Assembly: GCA_017434755.1 (NCBI GenBank) | Contig: JAFRER010000008.1 | Location: 30,115-94,114 of the forward strand | Length of the DNA: 64,000 nucleotides | Source: Oscillospiraceae bacterium | GTDB taxonomy: Bacteria > Bacillota > Clostridia > Oscillospirales > Oscillospiraceae | Direction: 5' to 3' | In this document: positions 17,308 through 24,722 of the stretch, piece by piece | How the letters are laid out: each line of letters starts with the position of its first letter | Numbering within the stretch: the first letter of the stretch is position 1 | Position numbers and translations under genes: made by a program | The notes under the pieces: model-generated | What the model saw: the letters and a program-made list of their open reading frames with translations, nothing else | Databases searched by the model: none | Told to the model about the DNA's origin: nothing

Positions 17308-17509
17308 ATGCGATCAGCCTCCTGAAAAGACGTGTTCTGCCCCGTTTTGCTGCGATTTGCCGGGCAGAAATAGTTGTTAATAATCTGTGACTCTGTTATT
17401 GAAAAAGCAAAATGCGGCAAGTCAATGCCTTCAATGGCAGTAAAACGGAGGGGTTCTTACCACTGTCAGGTGAAGGGGAAGACGGAGAGATAAACTGGTA
17501 TCAGACAGC

Positions 17510-17887
17510 TTACTTTATTTCCGAAAACACATACGCCTGATGAATCCATGAGAAAAGCTCATCATCAAACTCATCCGCAGTTCCAATGACAATGTGAGTT
17601 GTCCATCTTCCGGGATACGGCTCTGTTTTTACCGCGACTCTATCAGAATCCAACGGGTAGGGCAATCCCAATGTGACTACAAGATAGGGACATGGAAGCT
17701 CCGCTTTCTTTTTTACCCGCGCAAAGGACACGCAAGCGAATATATGCCTGTTTGAAAAGGAGATCTGTGTCTTCTGCACCCTCTTTTTTGCAGCAGGAAA
17801 CAATGCATAGATTTTGGTTTCTAATACTTCATATAACGGCAACGCCGACGGGTTCTTATCAAAAAACAGCAATGTATCAGTATCCAC
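17510..17887 (-). CDS. DUF5655-like small protein
   Basis: A 125-aa protein from a GTG start with GAGGA upstream. The pattern (ISFSNRHIFACVSF in the middle, then PYLVVTLGLPYPLDSDRVAVKTEPYPGRWTTHIVI, quoted here by parts) resembles the DUF5655 domain, whose biochemical role is unknown. The gene is monocistronic as far as can be seen and is visibly more AT-rich (sample lines 45-48% GC) than its neighbours, which suggests a separate origin. Confidence 0.6.
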   Translation of the reverse strand: MDTDTLLFFDKNPSALPLYEVLETKIYALFPAAKKRVQKTQISFSNRHIFACVSFARVKKKAELPCPYLVVTLGLPYPLDSDRVAVKTEPYPGRWTTHIVIGTADEFDDELFSWIHQAYVFSEIK

Positions 17888-17992
17888 TATGATTTTTCCT
17901 CTGTAAATCCCGACTTGATGGAATCATCCCATTATGCCCGAATATTAAGCAATTTATTATACATCATCACGGTGGATTTTGTCACTAAAAAC

Positions 17993-18017
17993 GGCACTCT
18001 GCGGTTCGCAGAGTGCC
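17993..18017 (-). terminator. Terminator of the NTF2-like gene
   Basis: An 11-bp perfect stem GGCACTCTGCG/CGCAGAGTGCC with a 3-nt loop, followed on the minus strand by GTTTTTAG. Confidence 0.85.
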
Positions 18018-18047
18018 TTGCGGGTTTCTGTATAAACAGCAGGTGGA

Positions 18048-18416
18048 TTACCGGATCGGCCGCCCGATGCCCATGCGCTTTCTCCATGCGGGAGCATCGC
18101 CGTCATCGGCCCAGTATTCATCCAGCGTCCGGATACGGGCTTCTTTCATCGCAAAAAAGCTGACGGCGTGGAACGAGGCGGAACGGTCCCTCGGAAATAC
18201 CTTTACGACGCTTATGAGAAGGTCACCGGATTCTTCCGTCCGCTCAATCATCCCCTCCCATTCGCCCGGGTAATCACAGTTTGCCCGGACAAATTCGGCA
18301 ACGGAGAACTGTTCGTTTGTGCAGTGCCAGCGGATAACGGCGTCCTCACAGAAGTAGGAGGGCAGCGCCGCCCGGTTTTTCGACAATACATCCTTCCAGA
18401 AAGAAGAAAGATCCAT
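18048..18416 (-). CDS. NTF2-like/SnoaL-like protein
   Basis: A 122-aa protein with the cone-fold pattern of the NTF2-like superfamily: an N-terminal helix FWKDVLSKNRAALPSYFCEDAVIRWH, a central EFVRANCDYPGEW, and strands ending with the EARIRTLDEYWADDG motif typical of SnoaL-like members. These bind or transform small molecules; no substrate can be assigned. It lies 54 nt before the leftward nitroreductase stop and may share its transcript. Confidence 0.75.
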   Translation of the reverse strand: MDLSSFWKDVLSKNRAALPSYFCEDAVIRWHCTNEQFSVAEFVRANCDYPGEWEGMIERTEESGDLLISVVKVFPRDRSASFHAVSFFAMKEARIRTLDEYWADDGDAPAWRKRMGIGRPIR

Positions 18417-18470
18417 GATAAGATCCTGCCTTTTTGAAATGATAGGACTTCGCGGAGGATGGTTCCGCCC

Positions 18471-19031
18471 TCACAGCCACGTTTCCACGTTCTCCCGCCG
18501 CGGGGCTTTTTTTGCCGGGATTCCTGCCGGATATCCGATTACCATGGAAAGATACAGTTCGTATCCCTCAGGGATGAACTTTGCCTTGTTGCGGGCGGTT
18601 TCCTCCGTGCGGAATACATCCTTTGAGAAGACGGTCAGCGCGCAGGTGGAAAGACCGAGGGACTGCGCCGCGTTCATGATATTGCCCGCCGCAAGGAAGG
18701 CGCCGGCCTCCGGCCAGGGAGCCTTCGGATCATAAGAGACCAGGATCACGACAGGGGCACCGTAAAAATCGGAAGGGTACGGCCACTTTGCGCCTTTCGG
18801 AGCGAGCTTCCGGAATTCCGCCGGCTCCGGGGCCACGGCCTCCAGGAGCTCCCGCTTCCCTTCCTCTGAGCATATGACCGTAAAGTGCCATGCCTCCAGG
18901 TTGTGACCGTTGGCGGCATATTTTGCGGCGTCGAGGATCGCCTCAAGCTTTTCCTTTTCCACCGGATCGGGCTTGAATCTTCTGCAGCTGAACCGGCTTT
19001 TCATGGTTCTCAATACTTCGTTTTCGATCAT
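18471..19031 (-). CDS. Nitroreductase-family flavoprotein
   Basis: The ATG at 19031 follows GGGAGG; the longer reading upstream has no ribosome site. The 186-aa product has the SRFSCRRF FMN-phosphate motif at the N-terminus, the AANGHNLEAWHFTVI segment, and a C-terminal SMVIGYPA pocket motif. Family members reduce quinones, nitro compounds or other acceptors with NAD(P)H through FMN. The physiological substrate is open. It is divergent from ogt. Confidence 0.88.
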   Translation of the reverse strand: MIENEVLRTMKSRFSCRRFKPDPVEKEKLEAILDAAKYAANGHNLEAWHFTVICSEEGKRELLEAVAPEPAEFRKLAPKGAKWPYPSDFYGAPVVILVSYDPKAPWPEAGAFLAAGNIMNAAQSLGLSTCALTVFSKDVFRTEETARNKAKFIPEGYELYLSMVIGYPAGIPAKKAPRRENVETWL

Positions 19032-19055
19032 GTCTGCCTCCCTTTTACAAAAATG

Positions 19056-19084
19056 TTGTTTGCATCCCCTAAACTGCATATAAT
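19056..19084 (+). promoter_or_regulatory. Promoter of ogt
   Basis: TTGTTT (19056-19061), a 17-bp spacer and TATAAT (19079-19084), about 53 nt before the initiation region of ogt. Confidence 0.65.
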
Positions 19085-19143
19085 GATTATAAACGATGGC
19101 GGAGAAATACTCCACAGAAAGCTGAAACGAAACGGAGAGAACA

Positions 19144-19668
19144 ATGGACTGTATCTGCCGAACGGGTTCGCCGCTGGGGGGCATCACGCTGGCAAGCGAC
19201 GGACAGTCGCTCACCGGCCTATGGTTCGACGGGCAGAAATTTTATGCGCGGACGCTCGATCCGGTGCACACGGAGAAGGCGCTTCCGGTCTTCGATGAGA
19301 CCCGTCGCTGGCTGGAGCTCTATTTCAGCGGCAGGGAGCCGGATTTCACGCCCCCGCTGACCCTTCGCGGGACCGCCTTTCAGACAGGAGTGTGGGAGAT
19401 TCTGCGCGCCATTCCCTATGGGAAGACCATGACCTACGGACAGATCGCAGAAGAACTCGCTCTGCGCGCGGGACTGCCCCGTATGTCCGCGCAGGCGGTT
19501 GGCGGCGCTGTCGGCCGCAATCCGGTCTCGCTGATCGTTCCCTGCCACCGGGTCGTCGGCGCGGACGGCAGCCTGACAGGCTATGCGGGCGGGCTCGACA
19601 GAAAACGCCGGCTGCTGCAGCTCGAAGGAGCGGGACCGGGCGAACTGCTTATGCCGAAAAAACCGTGA
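19144..19668 (+). CDS. ogt: Methylated-DNA--protein-cysteine methyltransferase
   Basis: A 174-aa suicide repair enzyme that moves the methyl group of O6-methylguanine onto its own cysteine. The catalytic motif is SLIVPCHRVVGADG near residue 138. The DNA-binding helix-turn-helix segment GKTMTYGQIAEE and the QAVGGAVGRNPV segment precede it. GGAG stands before the ATG. The enzyme is of the Ogt/single-domain type without an Ada activator domain. Confidence 0.95.
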   Translation: MDCICRTGSPLGGITLASDGQSLTGLWFDGQKFYARTLDPVHTEKALPVFDETRRWLELYFSGREPDFTPPLTLRGTAFQTGVWEILRAIPYGKTMTYGQIAEELALRAGLPRMSAQAVGGAVGRNPVSLIVPCHRVVGADGSLTGYAGGLDRKRRLLQLEGAGPGELLMPKKP

Positions 19669-19780
19669 CCGAATATGGTCATTGCGGTTCTTCCGCTCGA
19701 CAATCCGGTCCGGATGTGCTATTTTATAGAAGAACGGATAACGGATCGGAGACAACCAATCGAAAAAAGAGGTAAGAGCT

Positions 19781-20149
19781 ATGCCGTGGATCGAGCATGC
19801 GGAGGAAATCCTGTTTTATATAGTCCAGATCTGCACCATACTGATGGAGTTTTTCGGAGTCTGCGTCCTGGTGTATACCGCGGTACGCTGCTTCATCCAC
19901 TGGGTCAGGCACAGAGAGGGCATCAGGCTCTCGCTGGCAAAGGGGATCGCCCTTGCGCTGGAGTTCAAGCTCGGCGGAGAGGTGCTCCGTACCGTGGTGG
20001 TCCGTGAATGGTCGGAACTGGGCATCCTCGGAGCGATCATTGCGCTGCGCGGCCTGCTTACCTTCCTGATCCACTGGGAGATAAAGAACGAGCAGAAGGA
20101 GATCGAGAAGGAACTCGCCTCGGCAAACGCGGAAGAACTGGAAAAATAA
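19781..20149 (+). CDS. DUF1622 membrane protein
   Basis: A 122-aa protein with an N-terminal membrane helix (ILFYIVQICTILMEFFGVCVLVYTAV), a basic loop with WVRHREGIRLSLAKGIALALEFKLGGEVLRT, a second helix pair and a charged Glu/Lys tail. This matches the DUF1622 family of small inner-membrane proteins of unknown function. GAGGTAAGAG precedes the ATG and a strong terminator follows. Confidence 0.85.
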   Translation: MPWIEHAEEILFYIVQICTILMEFFGVCVLVYTAVRCFIHWVRHREGIRLSLAKGIALALEFKLGGEVLRTVVVREWSELGILGAIIALRGLLTFLIHWEIKNEQKEIEKELASANAEELEK

Positions 20150-20164
20150 AGCGCAGAATTACTG

Positions 20165-20198
20165 ACCGCGGACATTTTTCGGATGTCCGCGGTTTTTT
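20165..20198 (+). terminator. Terminator of the DUF1622 gene
   Basis: An 11-bp stem ACCGCGGACAT/ATGTCCGCGGT with 7-nt loop and a following TTTTTT run. Confidence 0.9.
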
Positions 20199-20233
20199 GC
20201 GACCGATCGAGCAGAAAATGCGACTGTATGGGT

Positions 20234-20253
20234 GAGAGCACTCGAGAGCACTC
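20234..20253 (+). repeat. Exact 10-bp tandem repeat in the sigma-gene leader
   Basis: GAGAGCACTC occurs twice head to tail directly before the GGAGG of the ECF sigma gene. It could be an operator or simply a slippage duplication. Confidence 0.6.
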
Positions 20254-20265
20254 GCGGAGGTCATC

Positions 20266-20823
20266 ATGGAAGACAAAGAGATCATAGGGCTGTTCTTAGA
20301 AAGGAACAGCTCGGCGATTGAGGAGAGCCGCCGGAAATACGGCGCGGCGCTGGAGAGGACGGCGAAGAACATCCTTTCCGACCCTCAGGATTCGGAGGAA
20401 TGCGTAAACGACGCGTATCTTGCCGCCTGGAACACGATCCCGCCCGCCGAGCCGCGGTCGCTCGGGGCATATCTCACAGGACTGACGAGAAATATAAGCA
20501 TTTCAAGGCTTCGCGAACGATATGCGCAGAAGAGGGGTGGAGGGGAATATGCCGTGGCTTTCGATGAACTCGAAGAGGTGATCTCCGACGGGAGAAGCCC
20601 CGAGGAGGAGATCGAATCCAGAGAGCTCGGAATGGCGCTGAACCGCTTTCTGTCTTCCCTGAAAGAGGATGACCGCATGATATTCGTCAGCCGTTACTGG
20701 CTCGTGGAAAGCGTGAAGGAGATCGCCGAACGCCTTGCCACGAGCGAGAGCCGGGTGAAGAGTTCCCTTTTCAGGAGCCGGAACGGACTGAGGAAACAGC
20801 TCAGAAAGGAGGGATATCTTTGA
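20266..20823 (+). CDS. ECF-type RNA polymerase sigma factor
   Basis: A 185-aa sigma-70 family protein with only regions 2 and 4. Region 2 shows the QDSEECVNDAYLAAWNTIPP core and the LTGLTRNISISRLRERYA helix. Region 4 has VKEIAERLATSESRVKSSLFRSRNGLRKQL. Such factors direct RNA polymerase to a small stress or envelope regulon and are held inactive by a cognate anti-sigma protein. The next gene starts with a TTG that overlaps this stop codon, and is the likely partner. Confidence 0.92.
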   Translation: MEDKEIIGLFLERNSSAIEESRRKYGAALERTAKNILSDPQDSEECVNDAYLAAWNTIPPAEPRSLGAYLTGLTRNISISRLRERYAQKRGGGEYAVAFDELEEVISDGRSPEEEIESRELGMALNRFLSSLKEDDRMIFVSRYWLVESVKEIAERLATSESRVKSSLFRSRNGLRKQLRKEGYL

Positions 20824-21710
20824 ATACGGAAAAACTGCTTGATGCGATGAACGAGATAGAAGAATCCTTTAAGACGGAAGCTCTGCTCCGGAACGGATAT
20901 CTCTCCGATGCGGAATCGTCTGTAAAGGAGATATCGGAAATGAACGATCTGTCAAAGCATCTGAAAACCACAGCAAAGAAAAGCTCGAAAAGGATCCTTA
21001 CAATCGCCCTTGCAGCCTGCCTGGTCATCGCGCTTGCCATAACGGCCTATGCGGTGGGCCTGTTCACCGTGAGCCACAGGGATCCGGAGCCAGGCGAGAC
21101 ATACTCGCTCTACTGGCCGGACAATCCCTCCGGCAGGCTGGTATGGGACAAGTTCAACTATGTCTTCGAATTCGACGGGCCGGACGAGTGCGCGGAGATA
21201 AAATTCAAAGAGGGCTGGCTGCCCTTCGCGCCGGACGAAGGCGTGAATTCCTGGTTTACCGATGAGGAGGGCTGGCGCACCACCCTCATCTCCGAAGGGG
21301 CTCCGGAAGTGGACCACACATCCGAAAACTTCCAGCCATACAGGGTGGATGTGTTCTATGCCTCGCAGTTTAAAAACGACGGCGCCATGATCCTCATGTA
21401 TCAGACGCCCGAGAAGATCATCAGCGAGCAGTGGGGAGAGCATCAGGTCCTCAAATTCCATGCCACCCAGCACTTCGACGCGGTCGACGATGACGACCGG
21501 GGCATCCATACGCCTGAGCGGAATCTCGACTATTACTACGTGATCCTTTTCAGCCCGGACGAGGGCTATGTGATCGTGGTCTGCGGCACCTCCGATATGG
21601 AGACTGTCGAGCATGTGGCGAAAGACCTGCAGATAAAGAAGACGGGGAACAGGCTCAGCTCGACAGACTTTGAGCAGAACTGCGTGTTCATAGACGTCGG
21701 CCAGGGCTAA
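20820..21710 (+). CDS. Membrane-anchored putative anti-sigma factor
   Basis: Starts at a TTG overlapping the sigma stop (TTGA), with GGAGG inside the end of the sigma gene, so it is translationally coupled. The 296-aa product has a cytoplasmic N-terminus of about 57 residues, one membrane helix (about 58-80), then an extracytoplasmic domain of about 215 residues rich in aromatic strands (DEGVNSWFTDEEGW, RVDVFYASQFKNDG, YYYVILFSPDEGYVIVV). The arrangement fits an anti-sigma factor sensing an outside signal. The outer domain is not a family I recognise. The assignment rests on context and topology. Confidence 0.75.
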   Translation: MNTEKLLDAMNEIEESFKTEALLRNGYLSDAESSVKEISEMNDLSKHLKTTAKKSSKRILTIALAACLVIALAITAYAVGLFTVSHRDPEPGETYSLYWPDNPSGRLVWDKFNYVFEFDGPDECAEIKFKEGWLPFAPDEGVNSWFTDEEGWRTTLISEGAPEVDHTSENFQPYRVDVFYASQFKNDGAMILMYQTPEKIISEQWGEHQVLKFHATQHFDAVDDDDRGIHTPERNLDYYYVILFSPDEGYVIVVCGTSDMETVEHVAKDLQIKKTGNRLSSTDFEQNCVFIDVGQG

Positions 21711-21713
21711 AAA

Positions 21714-21740
21714 AAGAAGCGGTCAAACCGCTTCTTTTTG
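21714..21740. terminator. Bidirectional terminator between anti-sigma and degV genes
   Basis: A 10-bp stem AAGAAGCGGT/ACCGCTTCTT with CAA loop, followed by T-runs in both directions. Confidence 0.85.
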
Positions 21741-21752
21741 TTGCATTATTTT

Positions 21753-22637
21753 TTATTCGGGACGTCTTCCGCTACAGAGGTAGAATACCGTCAGCAGGCC
21801 TGGCCCGCAGTGGGCGCCTATCACGACACCGAGGCTCGTGATGCGAACCTCACCGATCTGCGGATAAACCTTTTTCACCTCATCCCGAACAAATTCTGCA
21901 TCGGCCATGCAGTCGGCCTGCAGGATGCGGAATTCAACACCGGAGGGATCGATCAGACTAAGGTCGTGGAGGATGCCGTCGAGGATGGCTTTCAGAGCGG
22001 CTTTTCTGCCGCGCACCTTTTTTGCAACGTCGAGAGTGCCCCTGTCGGGGACATACAGCACCGGCTTGATGTTGAGCAGAGAGCCTACAAGTGCGGAAGC
22101 ATTGGAGACTCTGCCGCCGGCCTTGAGATATTTAAGATCGTCCACCGTAAAGCGGTGGGCGATTTTCAGCTTGTTTTCCTCGCCCCAGGCAATGACCTCG
22201 TCGAAACAGGCTCCTGCCTCCTTCTGCGCAACCATCTGCTCCACCAGAAGACCAAGCCCGCCGGAGATGCAGAAGGTGTCCATCACATAGAGCCGCTGAT
22301 CGGGATATTCCTGCCGCATCAGCTCTGCGGCCTTTGTGGCATTGGAGAAGGACACGGACATCTCCTTCGACATGTCGAGAAAGATCACATCTTTCCCGCT
22401 GTCAAGGAGTTTCTTGAAGAAATCCATGTAGACGAATTCGTTGATCATGGAGGTTTTCAGGATATCTCCGCCGCGCATCCCGCGGTAGATCGCCGCACGC
22501 GATTCCTCTCGGCAGTCATCCTCGCAGGGTTCGCCGTTAATAGTGAAGCTGTAGGGTATGAAGGGGATGCCGTGGGCATCCAGCCAGGTCCTCGGCAGAT
22601 CCGAGGTGGAAGAAGTTGCAATGATATAATCTGACAT
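21753..22637 (-). CDS. DegV family protein (fatty-acid binding)
   Basis: A 294-aa DegV/FakB-type protein. Features include the N-terminal IIATSSTSDLP, the central KTSMIN (the fatty-acid carboxylate contact region T-S), DTFCISGGLGLLVEQM and the C-terminal VVIGAHCGPGLLTVFY motif. Proteins of this family bind a fatty acid, and some present it to the FakA kinase for phosphorylation. No fakA lies beside it. It is monocistronic with an excellent promoter. The family is certain; the ligand is not. Confidence 0.93.
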   Translation of the reverse strand: MSDYIIATSSTSDLPRTWLDAHGIPFIPYSFTINGEPCEDDCREESRAAIYRGMRGGDILKTSMINEFVYMDFFKKLLDSGKDVIFLDMSKEMSVSFSNATKAAELMRQEYPDQRLYVMDTFCISGGLGLLVEQMVAQKEAGACFDEVIAWGEENKLKIAHRFTVDDLKYLKAGGRVSNASALVGSLLNIKPVLYVPDRGTLDVAKKVRGRKAALKAILDGILHDLSLIDPSGVEFRILQADCMADAEFVRDEVKKVYPQIGEVRITSLGVVIGAHCGPGLLTVFYLCSGRRPE

Positions 22638-22659
22638 TTCAGAACTCCTTGTGTCTGAT

Positions 22660-22688
22660 ATTATAAAGTCTTGTGCATTGTATCACAA
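22660..22688 (-). promoter_or_regulatory. Promoter of degV
   Basis: On the minus strand, TTGTGA (22688-22683), a 17-bp spacer and TATAAT (22665-22660), a short distance before the ATG at 22637. Confidence 0.7.
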
Positions 22689-22754
22689 AATAGTGAAATA
22701 GTAAAGTATCTGTTCCGAAATCGGAATAAAACATGGAAAATGGCTGACAAAGCA

Positions 22755-22783
22755 TTGGACAGGAAGAGATTCCATGATATAAT
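22755..22783 (+). promoter_or_regulatory. Promoter of the flavoprotein gene
   Basis: TTGGAC (22755-22760), a 17-bp spacer and TATAAT (22778-22783). Confidence 0.65.
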
Positions 22784-22878
22784 TCAAATATTAAAATAAT
22801 AGGCAGCAGAAAAAACCGTTGGAACGGGAACAAAACATCCGTCAGAAAAAGGTAACGATCAACAGACAGGAGGAGCGT

Positions 22879-24345
22879 ATGAAGATCACAGCAGACGTAG
22901 GAATAATCGCAGCCGGCCCCGCAGGTCTGTGCGCGGCCGTTTCCGCCGCTGAAGCAGGGGCTTCCGTGGTTGTCTTTGAGAAGGCGAATAATGTCGGCGG
23001 CACTGCCAACATGGGCATGGGGCCCTTCGGAGTGGAAAGCCGGATCCAGAAGGCGGCGTTCAGCAACCTGACAAAAGAGGCGGCGTACCGCAAGTTCATG
23101 GACTATGTCCACTGGCATACAGATGCCAGACTGGTGCGGGAATACTTCTGGAAATCCGGAGACACGATAGACTGGCTCGAGGATATGGGCGTCAAGTTCG
23201 TCGGTGCGCTGAAAATGTTCCCCGATTCCGAAGCGACCTGGCACGTTGTTCAGCCGGAAGACGGTTCACGCCCTGGCCCGCGTGCGGCGACCACTATGAA
23301 CAAGGTTGTATATAAGCGTGCGCTGGAGCTCGGAGTTAAGTTTTTTCTGGAGACGCCCGCTTACAGAATTCTGAAGGAAGACGGAAAAGTGTGCGGGATC
23401 CTTGCCCGGAACGCCGAAGGCGAGGAGGTTGAACTGCGCTGCAAGGCTGTTGTCGTGGCAACGGGCGGCTTCTGCGGAAATCTCGAAATGATAAAGGAAT
23501 ACACGGGATATGAATACGGCAAAAACATTTTCCAGCACACGGACCACAACATCATTGGCGACGGTATCCGCATGGTGTGGGAGATAGGCGGAGCAAAGGG
23601 GCGCATGAGCATCGAGGCCACCGGAGGAAGAGCATCGGTCGGTGACGGTGATATGGAAGCGGCCATTCTCAGCATAGCGTTCGCTCAGGCTAACCTGACC
23701 GTCAACAAACAGGGCTTCCGCGTCTGTGACGAATCGATCATGCAGAACAGTTCCGTTGCAGCGAATATCATTGATGAGCAGCCCGATAAAAAAGTGTTCA
23801 ACCTGCTGGATGAATCCATAATCAAGAGATACCGCCGGAGCGGCATGCCGTTTTCCTCGAGTGTGATCGGGGCCGGAAATATCGATGATTTCGATGTGCG
23901 CTTTACAAAACTGGCAGAGTTATATCCCGAACACTTCTTTGCGGCGGATTCTCTGGAAGAACTGGCGGATAAAGCCGGGGTCGATAAGAAGAATCTGCTT
24001 GAGACCGTTGAGGAATACAACGATGCCTGCGACATCAACTATGACGATGTTTTCGGCAAAGACCGCAGATATCTGCTCCCGTACAAAGGCAAGCGTTTCT
24101 ATGCTGCAATCGGCAGAATTGGCGGATACGGAACCTTAGGCGGAATAAAGGTGAACTGGAAGCAGGAGGTCGTAGACGAAAACAGCGAACCCATCCCGGG
24201 ACTCTGGGGTGCGGGCAGCGATATCAATGAGATCTATGACGGAACATATATGTTCTATCTGCCGGGCAATACCATGGGGTTTGCAGTGAACACCGGCCGC
24301 ATTGCCGGTGAGCGCGCAGCGGAATATGCATTGAATCTGGATTGA
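22879..24345 (+). CDS. FAD-dependent fumarate reductase/flavocytochrome-like oxidoreductase
   Basis: The ATG at 22879 follows AGGAGGAG; a 20-residue longer reading is rejected. The 488-aa product has an N-terminal dinucleotide-binding fold (IIAAGPAGLCAAVSAAEAGASVVVFEK), a GGTANMGMGPFG FAD segment and a VVVATGGFCGN motif. The C-terminal YGTLGGIKVNWKQEVVDE...IPGLWGAGSD resembles flavocytochrome c and related anaerobic enoate or keto reductases. Such soluble single-subunit members reduce activated double bonds of organic acids or steroids. No heme, FMN-binding or Tat region is attached, so an external electron donor is required. The substrate is unknown. Confidence 0.85.
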   Translation: MKITADVGIIAAGPAGLCAAVSAAEAGASVVVFEKANNVGGTANMGMGPFGVESRIQKAAFSNLTKEAAYRKFMDYVHWHTDARLVREYFWKSGDTIDWLEDMGVKFVGALKMFPDSEATWHVVQPEDGSRPGPRAATTMNKVVYKRALELGVKFFLETPAYRILKEDGKVCGILARNAEGEEVELRCKAVVVATGGFCGNLEMIKEYTGYEYGKNIFQHTDHNIIGDGIRMVWEIGGAKGRMSIEATGGRASVGDGDMEAAILSIAFAQANLTVNKQGFRVCDESIMQNSSVAANIIDEQPDKKVFNLLDESIIKRYRRSGMPFSSSVIGAGNIDDFDVRFTKLAELYPEHFFAADSLEELADKAGVDKKNLLETVEEYNDACDINYDDVFGKDRRYLLPYKGKRFYAAIGRIGGYGTLGGIKVNWKQEVVDENSEPIPGLWGAGSDINEIYDGTYMFYLPGNTMGFAVNTGRIAGERAAEYALNLD

Positions 24346-24369
24346 CAGACCGCATAGATGAATAAAAAT

Positions 24370-24403
24370 GAAAGAAGCCCGCTTTTTCAAGCGGGCTTCT
24401 TTC
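24370..24403 (+). terminator. Bidirectional terminator after the flavoprotein gene
   Basis: A 15-bp perfect stem GAAAGAAGCCCGCTT/AAGCGGGCTTCTTTC with a 4-nt loop. It also ends the leftward feo operon. Confidence 0.85.
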
Positions 24404-24430
24404 GCCAATGAGAGGGGTATTGAGAGGAGG

Positions 24431-24655
24431 TCACAATCCGTTTTTCTGTTTTGTGCTGGGAGTTTGTGCCGGGCATCCGTCCGCGCTGCAGGCGGAACAG
24501 CCGGCGCAGGCCCCGCAGCCTGCGCAGCTGCCGCCGCAGGAGGACTTCCCTGCCCTTTTATCTCGGATCATGCCGCGTACCACGAAGAAAACAATGGCTG
24601 CAATTACGGCAATGATTACGATATCCGCTATATGAGAGGTGAGCCAGATCAGCAT
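24431..24655 (-). CDS. FeoB-associated Cys-rich membrane peptide
   Basis: A 74-aa protein: one N-terminal membrane helix (IADIVIIAVIAAIVFFVV), a basic stop-transfer RDKRAGK, then a Cys-rich tail (SSCGGSCAGCGACAGCSACS). This is the layout of the FeoB-associated Cys-rich family, which may help deliver or buffer ferrous iron at the channel. It lies 67 nt after feoB on the same strand. AAAGGAGG precedes the ATG. Confidence 0.9.
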   Translation of the reverse strand: MLIWLTSHIADIVIIAVIAAIVFFVVRGMIRDKRAGKSSCGGSCAGCGACAGCSACSADGCPAQTPSTKQKNGL

Positions 24656-24722
24656 TTAAAAGTCCTCCTTTGCTGAGAGTGAAAAGGGTTTACAGAGAGG
24701 TGTATGGAAATGATGAGAGTTA

